Part shown: positions 27,226 through 37,726 of the stretch, one piece after another
Layout of the letters: every line of letters begins with the position of its first letter
Numbering within the stretch: position 1 is the stretch's first letter
From: Marinilabiliales bacterium
GTDB lineage: Bacteria > Bacteroidota > Bacteroidia > Bacteroidales > ML635J-15
Length of the DNA stretch: 64,000 bases
Direction of reading: 5' to 3'
Assembly (NCBI GenBank): GCA_002869385.1
Contig: PKTB01000024.1
Location: forward strand, 186,001 to 250,000
The notes under the pieces: model-generated
What the model was told of the DNA's origin: nothing
What the model saw: the letters and a program-made list of their open reading frames with translations, nothing else
Databases searched by the model: none
Position numbers and translations under genes: made by a program

Positions 27226-28548
27226 ATGTTTGAAAATTTATCGGAAAGGTTGGAAAAGTCGTTTAAACTTTTAAAAGGACAAGGTAAAATAACTGAGGTT
27301 AATATTGCTGAAACTTTGAAAGATGTCAGACGCGCCTTATTGGATGCCGATGTTAACTATAAGATTGCTAAAAAGTTTACTGAAGACGTAAAAGATCAAG
27401 CCATTGGTCAGGATGTAATAACATCTCTGAAACCAAATCAATTAATGATTAAAATTGTCCATGATGAGTTAGCTAAACTCATGGGTGGAAAGGCTGTCGA
27501 GATAAATACTAAGGGAAGTCCGGCAATAATTTTAATGTCGGGTTTACAAGGTTCAGGTAAAACTACTTTTAGTGGAAAGCTAGCCAATATGCTTAAGAGC
27601 AAGAAAGGAAAAAATCCGATTCTTGTAGCGTGTGACGTTTATAGACCTGCTGCGATTGAGCAGATTAAAGTATTGGGGGAGCAAATTAATGTACCTGTAT
27701 ACACAGAAGAGGATAATAAAAACCCTGTTAAAATTGCTCAAAATGCAATTAAGCATGCCAAGACTTATGGTCATGATTTGGTTATTGTCGATACAGCCGG
27801 TCGTTTAGCTATAGACCAACAAATGATGGACGAGATTGCAAATATTAAGAAAGCAATTAATCCACAGGAGATTTTATTTGTTGTTGATTCAATGACAGGT
27901 CAGGATGCTGTAAATACTGCTAAAGAATTTAACGACAGACTGGATTTTGATGGTGTGATTCTTACCAAGCTAGATGGTGATACTCGTGGTGGTGCAGCTT
28001 TATCTATTCGTCAGGTAGTTGATAAGCCTATTAAATTTGTCGGTACTGGTGAGAAGATGGATGCGCTTGATGTTTTCCATCCAGAACGTATGGCAGACAG
28101 AATTCTTGGAATGGGTGATATTGTTTCTCTTGTTGAACGTGCTCAGGAACAGTTTGATGAAGAGGAATCACGTAAGCTTCAAAAGAAAATTGCCAAGAAT
28201 CAGTTTAATTTTGATGACTTCCTTTCTCAAATCCAGCAGATTAAGAAGATGGGTAATATCAAGGAACTAGCGGGTATGATACCAGGTCTTGGTAAGGCCA
28301 TTAAAAACATGGATATCGATGATGACGCTTTTAAAAGTATTGAGGCTATTATCCATTCAATGACACCGGACGAACGTGAAAACCCAGGAATCATTAATGG
28401 TAGCCGTCGTAAGCGTATCGCTGAAGGTAGTGGTACTACTGTTGCTGAAGTAAATAGGATTCTAAAACAGTTTGATGAAACCAGAAAGATGATGAAGAAA
28501 ATGACTTCAAATAAGAGTCAAAAGCGCATGATGAGAGGAATGAGGTAA
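27226..28548 (+). CDS. ffh: Signal recognition particle protein (SRP54 homologue)
   Basis: The protein has 440 residues, the normal length. The N domain starts [22 protein letters not shown]. The G domain carries G1 [15 protein letters not shown] near residue 107, G2 [11 protein letters not shown]3 VDTAGRLA, G4 [13 protein letters not shown], and the closing [18 protein letters not shown]. The M domain follows, with the Met-rich signal-binding loop and the 4.5S RNA-binding motif ([24 protein letters not shown]). It targets nascent membrane proteins to the Sec translocon. All G-motif residues are intact despite the nonsense changes seen in other genes. Confidence 0.96.
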   Translation: MFENLSERLEKSFKLLKGQGKITEVNIAETLKDVRRALLDADVNYKIAKKFTEDVKDQAIGQDVITSLKPNQLMIKIVHDELAKLMGGKAVEINTKGSPAIILMSGLQGSGKTTFSGKLANMLKSKKGKNPILVACDVYRPAAIEQIKVLGEQINVPVYTEEDNKNPVKIAQNAIKHAKTYGHDLVIVDTAGRLAIDQQMMDEIANIKKAINPQEILFVVDSMTGQDAVNTAKEFNDRLDFDGVILTKLDGDTRGGAALSIRQVVDKPIKFVGTGEKMDALDVFHPERMADRILGMGDIVSLVERAQEQFDEEESRKLQKKIAKNQFNFDDFLSQIQQIKKMGNIKELAGMIPGLGKAIKNMDIDDDAFKSIEAIIHSMTPDERENPGIINGSRRKRIAEGSGTTVAEVNRILKQFDETRKMMKKMTSNKSQKRMMRGMR

Positions 28549-28690
28549 GTTGAGGGATGACGGGTGACCGATGACGGATGACCGGTGACTGATGTTGGAA
28601 GCTGGAGGTAGATTAGGGACCGATGCTTCGGCAAGCTCAGCAAGCGTTAACGATGATTGATGACAGGTAAAGGTTGATGTAGTTTATTTG
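28549..28690. repeat. TGACGGATGACCGGTGAC-type minisatellite spacer
   Basis: The spacer between ffh and folD consists of imperfect 9-10 bp units (GATGACGGGTGACCGATGAC, then GGATGACCGGTGACTGATG). It also contains TTCGGCAAGCTCAG at 28627-28640, a relative of the CCCTTCGACAAGCTCAG word found at 29586 and 30772. Confidence 0.75.
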
Positions 28691-28705
28691 AAAAAAAATA
28701 GAATT

Positions 28706-29566
28706 ATGATACTTATTGACGGAAAAAAAGTTGCTAAAGAAGTTAAAGAAGAGATTGCACAGGAAACGACTGAGATTATTAAAAAGAATGGTAGAGCTCC
28801 TCATTTGGCTGCAATACTTGTTGGACATGATGGTGGTAGTGAGTCGTATGTGAATTTTAAAATGAAAGACTGTCAGGAGGTAGGGTTTCAATCTTCTTTA
28901 ATTCGTTTTGAAGATGATGTTACAGAAAAAGAACTTTTTGCTGCAATAGATAAGTTAAATAATGATGATGGTGTTGATGGATTTATTGTTCAATTGCCCT
29001 TACCAAAACACATTGATGAAAATAAAGTTCTTGAAGCTATTAAACCAGAGAAAGATGTTGATGGTTTCCATCCTGTGAATGTTGGTAAAATGACAGCAGG
29101 ATTAGCATCTTTTGTGTCAGCAACACCAATGGGAATAACTATCTTGCTAAAAAGATATGGAATTGAGACTTCAGGAAAGCATTGTGTAATCCTTGGTAGA
29201 AGTAATATCGTAGGACGTCCAATGAGTATTCTTATGTCTCAAAGAGAGATGAATTCGACAGTTACAGTGTTACACAGTGGTTCTCAAAATATTAAAGAAA
29301 TATGTATATCTGCAGACATTTTAATAGTTGCAATGGGTAAACCCGGTTTTGTAACTGAGGATATGGTTAAAGACGGAGCTGTTATTATTGATGTTGGGAC
29401 AACTAGAATAAAGTCTGACAAGACTAAAAGTGGCTTCAAATTAGTCGGAGATGTTGATTTTGATAATGTAGCAGAGAAATGTTCTTATATAACTCCGGTT
29501 CCAGGTGGTGTTGGTCCTATGACAAGACTGGCTTTATTGCTAAATACTTTACAGGCAGCGAAATAG
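28706..29566 (+). CDS. folD: Bifunctional methylenetetrahydrofolate dehydrogenase / methenyltetrahydrofolate cyclohydrolase
   Basis: The protein has 286 residues from the ATG at 28706 ([13 protein letters not shown]); the TTG-started extension to 28688 is less likely. The family signatures are present: [15 protein letters not shown] (catalytic Tyr and Lys), [41 protein letters not shown] (nucleotide site) and the C-terminal [11 protein letters not shown]. FolD interconverts 5,10-methylene-THF, 5,10-methenyl-THF and 10-formyl-THF, supplying one-carbon units for purine synthesis (purB, purE and hpt are also in this window). Confidence 0.95.
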   Translation: MILIDGKKVAKEVKEEIAQETTEIIKKNGRAPHLAAILVGHDGGSESYVNFKMKDCQEVGFQSSLIRFEDDVTEKELFAAIDKLNNDDGVDGFIVQLPLPKHIDENKVLEAIKPEKDVDGFHPVNVGKMTAGLASFVSATPMGITILLKRYGIETSGKHCVILGRSNIVGRPMSILMSQREMNSTVTVLHSGSQNIKEICISADILIVAMGKPGFVTEDMVKDGAVIIDVGTTRIKSDKTKSGFKLVGDVDFDNVAEKCSYITPVPGGVGPMTRLALLLNTLQAAK

Positions 29567-29567
29567 A

Positions 29568-29690
29568 ATATTCTTGTTTCTTGTTCCCTTCGACAAGCTC
29601 AGGGTGAATGTTGTTTGTTGTTTCTTGTTTATTGTTTCTTGTTTATTGTTTCTTGTTTATTGTTTCTTGTTTGTTGTTTGTTGTTTCTTT
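29568..29690. repeat. TTGTTTCTTG(TTTA) minisatellite array 1
   Basis: Repeats of TTGTTTCTTGTTTATTGTTTC and shortened relatives fill the gap before the S23 gene. A CCCTTCGACAAGCTCAGGG word sits at 29586-29604. The array has no coding role. Confidence 0.85.
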
Positions 29691-30080
29691 TTATTTGAAT
29701 TTGATTCCTTTATAGTTTGATTTTTTTAAATATGCTATTAACCCGCCAATTTTATTTGTTATTTCTTTGCTATCAGTTAGTAGTTTATTGAATTCATCCT
29801 TAGATATGTAATCTCTGTCATATATGCGATATAGTTGAGATGCAGCTTCTTCAGAGCTTGCTTTGGCATAACTGAGAAAAATAATGAACTCCTTCTTTCC
29901 ATCTCTTCCAAAACCCTCAGCAATGTTATCCATTATACTTCCTGATGATCTATTAATTTGATCTTTAAGTGCATAATCTTTCGAAAGTCCATCATATTGA
30001 ATTATCTTATATATTTTTTTGCAGAATACTCTCGCTAATTGCCATACTTCAATTTCATAAAAAGATTTCCAGGTACTCAT
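29691..30080 (-). CDS. Four helix bundle protein (S23 / 23S rRNA intervening-sequence family)
   Basis: The product has 129 residues with the family layout: SFYEIEVWQLARVFCKKIYKI, then YALKDQINRSSGSIMDNIAEGFGRDGKKEFIIFLSYAKASSEEAASQLYRIYD. IAEGFGR...F.....A.GS-like spacing is typical of the S23 proteins first found in rRNA intervening sequences, which assemble as a pentameric four-helix bundle; the role is unknown. Here there is no rRNA gene; the gene lies between two TTGTTTCTTG arrays, so it may have moved with them. Confidence 0.85.
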   Translation of the reverse strand: MSTWKSFYEIEVWQLARVFCKKIYKIIQYDGLSKDYALKDQINRSSGSIMDNIAEGFGRDGKKEFIIFLSYAKASSEEAASQLYRIYDRDYISKDEFNKLLTDSKEITNKIGGLIAYLKKSNYKGIKFK

Positions 30081-30082
30081 TT

Positions 30083-30215
30083 TTTATTTGTTAGGTTGTT
30101 TTTTTGTTTCTTGTTTTTTGTTTCTTGTTTCTTGTTTGTTGTTTCTTGTTTCTTGTTTCTTGTTTCTTGTTTCTTGTTTCTTGTTTGTTGTTTGTTTTTT
30201 GTTGTTTCGTTCAAT
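30083..30215. repeat. TTGTTTCTTG minisatellite array 2
   Basis: About 12 tandem copies of a 7-bp TTTCTTG unit with occasional TTTGTTG and TTTTTTG variants. The plus-strand frames at 30039-30224 and 30088-30279 (VSCFLFLVSCFLF...) are translations of this repeat, not genes. Confidence 0.9.
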
Positions 30216-30220
30216 TTACC

Positions 30221-30739
30221 TTAATATGCAATTAAATCACCAATTTCAATTTCATACTTTTCGCAAAGGCCGGCATTAATTTCAACAACATATTGTGCTA
30301 CATCTTTTGATGGTAGTGAGGTTTCGTCCATAGGATTTGTATGGTCGTAAATATCAACAATTTCTAAATCAGAATTTACATAAATGATATCTAAAGAAAT
30401 TAGAGTATTTCGCATATAGAAGGATTGGGTTTGTTCTCTGCTAAATAATAATAACATACCTTGATTTTCCTCCAAATCTGTTCGATACATTAGACCTCTT
30501 GCCCTTTCTGTATCGTTGCTTGCGACTTCAGCTTCAATAGTAAATAAAATATCACCTGTTTCAGAGTCAATAAATGCTAATTCCGTATCATTTCTAAATA
30601 TCGGTGGATTATCAAAATTGTAATTGTTGTTTACATTATTGTTTGTAATGTTAGGTCTTGGCTTCTTTTTACTGTTATTGCACTGAATAAGTAAGAACGC
30701 TACAGAAATTAGGACTAATATTGTTATTATTCTTTTCAT
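30221..30739 (-). CDS. DUF192 family lipoprotein
   Basis: The protein has 172 residues. The signal peptide ends in a lipobox (VLISVAFLLIQCNNS), followed by a linker. The domain has the family core: FTIEAEVASNDTERARGLMYRTDLEENQGMLLLF, then FYMRNTLISLDIIYVNSDLEIVDI, and the C-terminal YVVEINAGLCEKYEIEIGD. DUF192 proteins are small secreted or lipid-anchored proteins of unknown function. Repeat arrays flank the gene on both sides. Confidence 0.9.
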   Translation of the reverse strand: MKRIITILVLISVAFLLIQCNNSKKKPRPNITNNNVNNNYNFDNPPIFRNDTELAFIDSETGDILFTIEAEVASNDTERARGLMYRTDLEENQGMLLLFSREQTQSFYMRNTLISLDIIYVNSDLEIVDIYDHTNPMDETSLPSKDVAQYVVEINAGLCEKYEIEIGDLIAY

Positions 30740-30836
30740 TCTTTTTTATTATTTGTTTGTTGTTTGTTGTTCCCTTCGACAAGCTCAGTGTGACTGTTGT
30801 TTATTGTTTATTGTTTGTTGTTTGTTGTTTGTTTTG
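30740..30836. repeat. TTGTTTGTTG minisatellite array 3 with a CTTCGACAAGCTCAG word
   Basis: A shorter array of TTGTTTGTTG/TTGTTTATTG units; CCCTTCGACAAGCTCAG is at 30772-30788, the same word as in array 1. The identical makeup of three arrays within 1.3 kb suggests one dispersed spacer family. Confidence 0.8.
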
Positions 30837-32660
30837 TTATCCGTTTTGAAGATTATGTAATTTATGATAAATACCACGTTTTGCTAATAAATCATCATGT
30901 TTGCCGGACTCCACAATTTTCCCTTCGTGCATAACATAAATGCAATCAGCTTTTTTAATTGTTGAAAGACGGTGAGCAATGACTATAGATGTTCTGTTTT
31001 TCATTAGGTTTTCCAAAGCTTCCTGAACTAATTTTTCCGATTCTGTATCAAGTGCAGATGTGGCTTCGTCTAATATTAGTATTGGAGGATTCTTTAGAAC
31101 AGCTCTCGCAATACTCAGTCGTTGTCTCTGTCCACCGGAAAGTTTGCCTCCGCTATCACCAATATTTGTTTCGTATCCATTTTCGGTTTCCATAATAAAA
31201 TCATGGGCATTGGCAACTTTTGCAGCTTCTATAACAGCTTCTTTATTTATGTTTTCCTTTCCAAAAGCTATATTATTGTATATTGTATCATTAAATAGGA
31301 TAGGACTTTGATTTACATATCCCATAAGTTCTCTTAATTCATTCAATTTATAATCTTTAATATTAATGCCGTCAATTTTTATTTCGCCAATATCTAAATC
31401 ATAGAAACGAGGAATTAAGTCAACCATTGTAGATTTTCCTGATCCTGACTGACCTACAAGAGCAATAGTCTGACCTTTATTAATCTTAAGGTTAATGTCT
31501 TTTAAAACAGGTATTTCTTCAGTATAAGAGAAATTAATATTTTGATATTCTATTGAGTTTTCAAAATCCTTAATATTTTTAGCTCCTTGTTTTTCAGTAA
31601 TATTGTTCTTTGCATTAAGAATATCGTTAACTCTGTCAACAGAAGCCATTGCTTTTTTGATGTTATACCAGGATGATGAAAGAGTTTTTGCAGGAGCAAT
31701 AATCTGACTAAAAATAATAAGGTAACCAATCAGAGCCTGAGAAGAAAGAGAAGCATCACCACCTAAAACCATTGTTCCACCATACCACATAATAATAACC
31801 ACTGCAATTGTTGCCATAAATTCACTCATTGGGCTTGCAAGAAAACGTTTCCGATTGATTTTATTCATCAATCCGGTGTATTTATCATTAGTCTCTCGAA
31901 AGCGACCTGAAATGTGTCTTTCAGCATTAAAAGCTTTAACGATTCTTAATCCAGATAACATTTCATCTATTTGAGCCATAAGGTTGCCCATTTGAGTCTG
32001 ACCAGCAATAGATGTTTTACGTAACGACCTCCCGACCCAACCTATAATCAATCCAACTAGAGGAAGTAAAATAAATACGAATAAGGTCATTTTCCAACTA
32101 ATGATAATCATCGTACCTAAATAGAAAACAATTTTAATAGGGTCTCTGAAAATCATCTCAAGAGAGCTCATAATTCCCCATTCAATTTCCTGAACATCAT
32201 TTGTCATTCGGGCAATAATATTCCCTTTTTTATCTTCAGAGAAATATGAAATAGGAAGTATAATAACTTTTTCAAACAAAAGGTTACGAATATCTTTAAC
32301 AACACCATTACGAATCGGCACCATAAAGTGATTCGCCATATACATAGTTAGTGTTTTAAAGAAAGTTGCAACAACAACAATAACTCCAATTGTTACTAAT
32401 GCATTAACTTCACCTTTGCTTAAAATTATATTACTTATCCAAAAATTAAAGTTGTGCTCTATACTTGCAGTATCCATTAAATCAAGTGGAATATTAGTAT
32501 CAACTAAAGGCTGGCTTTTAAAAAGTATGCCCAAAAAAGGAATTACAAGAGCAAACGAAAAAAGACTGAATATAGTTGACAAGATATTAAAAATGATATT
32601 AAGCCCGGCATAGAATTTATACGGGAAAATAAACTTTATTATCTTGTAAAAATCTTTCAT
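30837..32660 (-). CDS. MsbA-type ABC exporter (fused membrane and ATPase domains)
   Basis: The protein has 607 residues, a half-transporter that works as a dimer. Six transmembrane helices span about residues 1-330 (first IIFNILSTIFSLFSFALVIPFLGILF). The ATPase has Walker A IALVGQSGSGKSTMVDLIPRF, Q-loop GYVNQSPILF, signature KLSGGQRQRLSIARAVL, Walker B PILILDEATSALD and H-loop VIAHRLSTIKKAD. It resembles MsbA, the lipid A/lipid flippase, but substrate cannot be assigned from sequence. Its start overlaps the purB stop by 1 bp (32660). Confidence 0.9.
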   Translation of the reverse strand: MKDFYKIIKFIFPYKFYAGLNIIFNILSTIFSLFSFALVIPFLGILFKSQPLVDTNIPLDLMDTASIEHNFNFWISNIILSKGEVNALVTIGVIVVVATFFKTLTMYMANHFMVPIRNGVVKDIRNLLFEKVIILPISYFSEDKKGNIIARMTNDVQEIEWGIMSSLEMIFRDPIKIVFYLGTMIIISWKMTLFVFILLPLVGLIIGWVGRSLRKTSIAGQTQMGNLMAQIDEMLSGLRIVKAFNAERHISGRFRETNDKYTGLMNKINRKRFLASPMSEFMATIAVVIIMWYGGTMVLGGDASLSSQALIGYLIIFSQIIAPAKTLSSSWYNIKKAMASVDRVNDILNAKNNITEKQGAKNIKDFENSIEYQNINFSYTEEIPVLKDINLKINKGQTIALVGQSGSGKSTMVDLIPRFYDLDIGEIKIDGINIKDYKLNELRELMGYVNQSPILFNDTIYNNIAFGKENINKEAVIEAAKVANAHDFIMETENGYETNIGDSGGKLSGGQRQRLSIARAVLKNPPILILDEATSALDTESEKLVQEALENLMKNRTSIVIAHRLSTIKKADCIYVMHEGKIVESGKHDDLLAKRGIYHKLHNLQNG

Positions 32661-34003
32661 TAGATTCCTGTGTAGTTAAAAGGCGATATGGCTTTTAGTT
32701 CTAATTTTACATCATCAGAAACGTTTAAACCATCAATAAAATTGTGTATTGTATCTTTTGTAATTGCATCGTTTGTTCTAGTCAATTCTTTTAATGCTTC
32801 GTATGGTTTAGGATAATTCTCACGTCTGAGAATTGTTTGTATTGCTTCCGCAACGACTATCCAGTTTTTTTCGAGATCTTGTTTTAATTTATCTTCATTA
32901 AGCAATAGTTTAGACATACCTTTCTTTAGTGATTCAAAAGAAATTAGGATATGAGCAAAAGGCATTCCTATGTTTCTAAGAACCGTAGAGTCAGTAAGGT
33001 CACGTTGCAATCGGCTAATAGGTAATTTTTCAGCAAGATGATTACCAATTGCATTTGCTATACCAAGATTACCTTCAGCATTTTCAAAATCAATAGGATT
33101 TACTTTATGTGGCATTGCACTTGAGCCGACTTCACCTTTTTTGATTTTTTGTTTGAAATAATCCATGGAAACATATGTCCAGATATCTCTTGCAAAGTCG
33201 ATAAGAATAGTGTTTATTCTTGAAATACAATTTAGAAGTGAAGCAAGATTATCGTAATGTTCTATTTGAGTTGTAGGAAAACTGCGGTGTAAACCTAGGT
33301 AATTATTGACAAAGTTATATCCAAATTCATTCCAATCAATATTAGGGAAGCTAACTTTATGTGCATTAAAGTTCCCTGTTGCACCACCGAATTTAGAACT
33401 AAACGGAATTTGATCCATTTGGGTAAGTTGTTCTTTAATTCTTTCAGAAAAAACTTTGATTTACTTTCCTAGACGGGTAGGAGATGCTGGTTGTCCATGA
33501 GTTCTGGCAAGCATTGGGATGTTTTCCCAATCTGATGCTAAAGTATCAAGTTTCTCAACTACTTCAAGAAGTGCAGGAGAATATACATCGTCCATTACAT
33601 CTTTGATCGATAAAGGAACAGCAGTATTATTGATGTCCTGTGAGGTTAATCCAAAATGAATAAATTCTTTATACTCAGATAGATTAAGTTTATCAAATTT
33701 TTCCTTTAGAAAGTATTCTACAGCTTTTACATCATGATTTGTAACTGCTTCAATATCTTTGATTTGTTGAGCATCATTACGATTAAAATTTATATATAAA
33801 TCTCTTAGCTTTTTAGCAGTGTATTTATTTATATCTTTTAGTTGTGGAATAGGAATTTCGCAAAGAGCAATAAAATATTCAACTTCAACTCTAACTCTAT
33901 ATTTTATTAAAGCAAATTCGGAGAAATAATTTCTTAAAACTCTTGTTTTGTTAAAATATCTCCCATCTACCGGGCTTACAGCCAATAAGCTTTCTGATGC
34001 CAT
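32660..34003 (-). pseudogene. purB: Adenylosuccinate lyase with one in-frame TAA
   Basis: The frame (447 residues) starts at 34003 (MASESLLAVSPVDGRYFNKTRVLRNYFSE) and ends at 32660, broken only by TAA at 33461-33463. The stop sits in a highly conserved place: ASPTRLGK-stop-IKVFSERIKEQL; other PurB proteins read LGKE here, so the change is GAA to TAA. The signature SSAMPHKVNPIDFENAEGN and the catalytic HGQPASPT and GLTSQDINNT motifs are present. PurB acts twice in purine synthesis (SAICAR to AICAR; adenylosuccinate to AMP) and is usually essential, so the stop is probably an error rather than real loss. Confidence 0.92.
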
Positions 34004-34073
34004 TTTTTTAGTTTATTTTAGTTTTGTCAAAATTAATTAAAGATACTTATTTATCAAAATACTATTATCATTA

Positions 34074-34099
34074 AAAAATGCGTCCTAAGACGCATTTTT
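34074..34099 (-). terminator. Rho-independent terminator after the lipoprotein gene
   Basis: ATGCGTC and GACGCAT with a CTAA loop (34078-34095), flanked by A- and T-runs. It ends the DUF2723-lipoprotein transcript on the minus strand. Confidence 0.85.
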
Positions 34100-34101
34100 A
34101 C

Positions 34102-34416
34102 TTATTTTTTTCGTTCACTGATGCATTTTATTCGAACAATTGGTCCCATCATGCAAATACTTACGTATCCTTCTGTATCCTCATAAGTAATCCAGATTTT
34201 TTTATTATCTATCTTTTCAATATCAAATTCTTTGAGATTTAAAGGTTCGAGTATTTGACCATCTTCAAGTTCTATAAGCCAAGTGCATCCATCAATTGTT
34301 TTATTTACCAATTTTGCAGTTACGGCATTCTCACAGACAATTTGCTCCTTAGTTTTACAAGAAAATAGGATTACTGAGACTATTAGAATTAGTATTAAAG
34401 ATTTAACGACCTTCAT
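34102..34416 (-). CDS. Small lipoprotein
   Basis: The product has 104 residues with a lipobox (LILIVSVILFSCKTKEQ, Cys at about residue 20). The remainder (TAKLVNKTIDGCTWLIELEDGQILEPLNLKEFDIEKIDNKKIWITYEDTEGYVSICMMGPIVRI) is a small beta-rich, OB-like unit found in many Bacteroidota lipoproteins of unknown role. The gene overlaps the 3' end of the DUF2723 gene by 14 bp and shares its transcript. Confidence 0.75.
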   Translation of the reverse strand: MKVVKSLILILIVSVILFSCKTKEQIVCENAVTAKLVNKTIDGCTWLIELEDGQILEPLNLKEFDIEKIDNKKIWITYEDTEGYVSICMMGPIVRIKCISERKK

Positions 34417-37400
34417 ATAACATCATATATTCGTTAAACTTAGGTTCTAATTCGTTAAATAGTTCTTCTCTGTTATTAACCATCAGATTTCTAAGAACGC
34501 GACGATACGTTTCCATTGAAAACTGTATGTCCATATCACATCTCATTCTTAAATCACGGTCAAGGCCGAAGAATAAATCTAATTCCTGAGTAGAGATTTT
34601 AACAACTTCACGTAAGAAATTGTCACCGCCTTCCATATCACCAACAGTATAGTATGCATTTGCATAATCGACATCAAATACACCATGTATAAAAATAGAT
34701 ATCGGCATAATCTCGTCGCATCTTGCGATAACTTCTTTTGCTCTTACAGTATCACCTTCCTGAGCAAGTAATATAGCAAGGTCTCTGAAATTATCACGGA
34801 TTTTAACTATTCTTGTTGTTCTGTTTATGGTATGGTCAATCACAATATTAGGATCGTTCATATTACCCCAACGGTAAGTGTTCATTAGGTTATCATACAT
34901 GATATCACTATCAATACGTCCAGCAGATGAAGACTTAACAGGAACTAATCTGTATGCAAAACCTTCATTTTGGAAGTAATCATTAAGACCTAAAGTGTTA
35001 CTGCTACCAATTGAAGTAAAGTAAACAGGACGTTCCCAATCATTTGTTCTAAGCATATCCAGGGTCATCATTTCATTTTTAACCAAATAAGAACGATTAA
35101 GATCGAATTTGATAACTGGTTCTATCAGGTTTGCATTCTCAGGTTTAACAGTACCATTATCCACAACTTTTGCAGAGTCTGCTCTTAGATATAGTTTGTT
35201 TCTGTGATATGAGTATGTTTTTTCTCCTTCATAATCAAATGAACTCATTTCGTCATAAGCAATATAATTCATAAGCGAGTCTACAGAGATATATCATTTT
35301 TCTTCCCCTCTTGTAAGTGGGACGTAATAAAGGATGTCTCTGACGCTTGGTTCATACTTATCGCGTTCAAAAGTTAATGGGAGAGGAGCAGCCTCATATG
35401 TTTCCATTTTCATTTGGTCTACATACCAATCTGAAGCAAAATACGGTAAGCAGCAGACTTTAACATCTGTCCTAATGCCTTCTACTTCCTGAGCATACCA
35501 AATAGGGAATGTGTCATTATCACCGTATGTAAATAGTATTGCGTTTGGAGCACATGTTTCAAGATAATTGTAGGCGAAGTCTCGAGCTATATATCTATTG
35601 CTTCTATCGTGATCATCCCAGTTTTCGCTCGCCATAATATAAGGTACAGGAATACACAATAATGTAGCAATACCTCCTGCAATCATTGAAGGTGTAAAAC
35701 GTTTTAAAAGGTCGTAAATTCCTGCTACGCTTAAACCAATCCATATTGCAAAAGCATAGAAGGATCCGGCGTAGGCATAATCACGTTCACGCGGTTGATT
35801 TGGTGTTTGATTTAGATAAACAACAATAGCAATACCTGTAAGCAGGAATAGAAGTGTTACTACCCACCAGTCTTTTTGATGTTTAAATAATTTATATCCT
35901 AAACCAATTAGGCCAAGCAATAATGGTAGCATGAAGTACCTGTTGTTTGCTTTATTATTTTTAAGATAATCAGGTAATTTGGATTGAACTCCCAGACGTG
36001 GATTATCAATAGCAGGAATACCGGAAATCCAGTTCCCGTGAATAACATTGCCATTTCCCTGTATATAGTTCTGGCGACCGGCAAAATTCCATAGTAAATA
36101 TCTCCAGTACATCCAATTGAGCTGATAATTTACGAAAAACTTGATATTATTTGTAAATCTTGGTTTTGATTGAGTTTTTTTGAACCCACCATAATCTTTA
36201 TAAACTTCGATATGGTTTGGATCCGGACTATACATACGTGGGAAGATAGTGCAATCATCTGAATCATAAGTAGCTTCAGGTCTGTAGCTTACTATTTTAT
36301 ATCCACCATCTCTTTTAACGTAAACAGGAGATCCGTCTTCCTGACCAGTTTGTTTTGCATCGAAATACTCACCATACATTAAGGGTCTATCACCATATTG
36401 TTCACGATTTAGATAATAAAGCAATGCAAATACATCATCAGGATTATTTTGATCCATTGGAGGATTAGCATTAGATCTGACAACAATAAGAGCGTAACTT
36501 GAATACCCTAACATTACCATAGTAAAAGCCAGCATAATTAGGTTTAGTAAAGGACGCATTTTTTTAGCAACCATTACTACTCCTACAACCATACCAGCAA
36601 GGATTAAGATATTAAGCAATATGCTGTCAGACATAAATGGAGCTCCAATCAATAAAATACTTACTGATGGAAAAATGTAATGTAATATTTTATTCTCACT
36701 GTATTGAGTGAAATATATTGATAGTCCAAGGAAACCGAATGTCAAGAAAGTCCATGCAAATAAACCTGTATTATATGGCATTCCCATACCATTTACAAAG
36801 AATAACTCAAGTTTTGATGCGATAACAGCTACACCAGGGATAATTCCCCACATAAGCATTGCAACAATGAATAATGATACCCCAATTGTGATAATGAATC
36901 CTTTAACGTTTGGTTTGAATTTTTTGAAGTAAAATACAAATGCAATTGCAGGAATAGTAAGTAAGTTCAATAAGTGAACACCAATTGACATACCGACTAA
37001 TAATGAAATTAAAAGTATCCATCTTGATGCTCGGACTTCATTTTCACTATCACTCCATTTTAGTATTGCCCAAAAAACAATAGCAGTAAAGAATGACGAG
37101 AAAGCATAAACTTCACCCTCAACAGCTGAGAACCAAAATGTGTCAGAGAAAGTGTAAGCAAGTGCACCAACCAAACCTGCACCTAAGATAGCAATAGCTT
37201 TACCTGTATTATACTCTTTGTCCGGAGCAATCATTCTTTTTGCAAAGTAGACTATTGACCAGAAAAGGAACATGATTGTAAACGCAGAAACTATTCCTGA
37301 AAAGGCATTTACCATTAGAGCAACTTGTTCAGGACCTTTAGCAAACATAGCAAAGAATCTTGCTATTATCATAAAAAATGGTGCTCCTGGAGGGTGTCCA

Positions 37401-37549
37401 ACCTGTAATTTATATTATGAAGAAATAAACTCTCCACAATCCCAGAAACTAACAGTAGGTTCTAGTGTCATCAGATATACAATAGCAGCAATTACAAAAG
37501 TAAGCCAACCGAATCCGATGTCAAGCTTTTTAAACAGTTTTTGATTCAT
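34403..37549 (-). pseudogene. DUF2723 membrane protein (glycosyltransferase-like) with two in-frame stops
   Basis: The frame starts at ATG 37547-37549 ([18 protein letters not shown]) and ends at 34403, a normal 1048 codons. It is broken twice: TAA at 37415-37417 inside the conserved segment [27 protein letters not shown], where relatives have a small residue (Ser or Ala; TCA to TAA), and TGA at 35294-35296 (RGEEK-stop-YISVDSL). About 14 transmembrane helices are present, with PNQPRERDYAYAGSFYAFAIW near residue 530 and the soluble C-terminal domain that follows. DUF2723 proteins are large inner-membrane proteins related to O-mannosyltransferases (GT-C); the substrate is unknown. Confidence 0.88.
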
Positions 37550-37677
37550 AATATCTAGTTTATTCTTGTGCGAAAATTATAAAGCGTAAAAATAACATAA
37601 TTATTATACTGTTAAAAGAAAAAAATTATAATAATTCCTTAATGAATATGAGTTTTTGTCAAGACTTGGATAAAAAT

Positions 37678-37710
37678 AAAAAGCGAAGATCTTAATCTTC
37701 GCTTTTTATT
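37678..37710 (-). terminator. Rho-independent terminator after the T9SS cargo gene
   Basis: A 10-bp stem, AAGCGAAGAT with ATCTTCGCTT (37681-37690 and 37695-37704), with a CTTA loop, followed on the minus strand by T-rich sequence. Confidence 0.85.
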
Positions 37711-37726
37711 TGAGAATATATGCTGC

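Noticed and set aside
30039..30279. Two plus-strand ORFs of VSCFLF-type repeats
   Set aside because: They are translations of the TTGTTTCTTG minisatellite and overlap real genes on the other strand.
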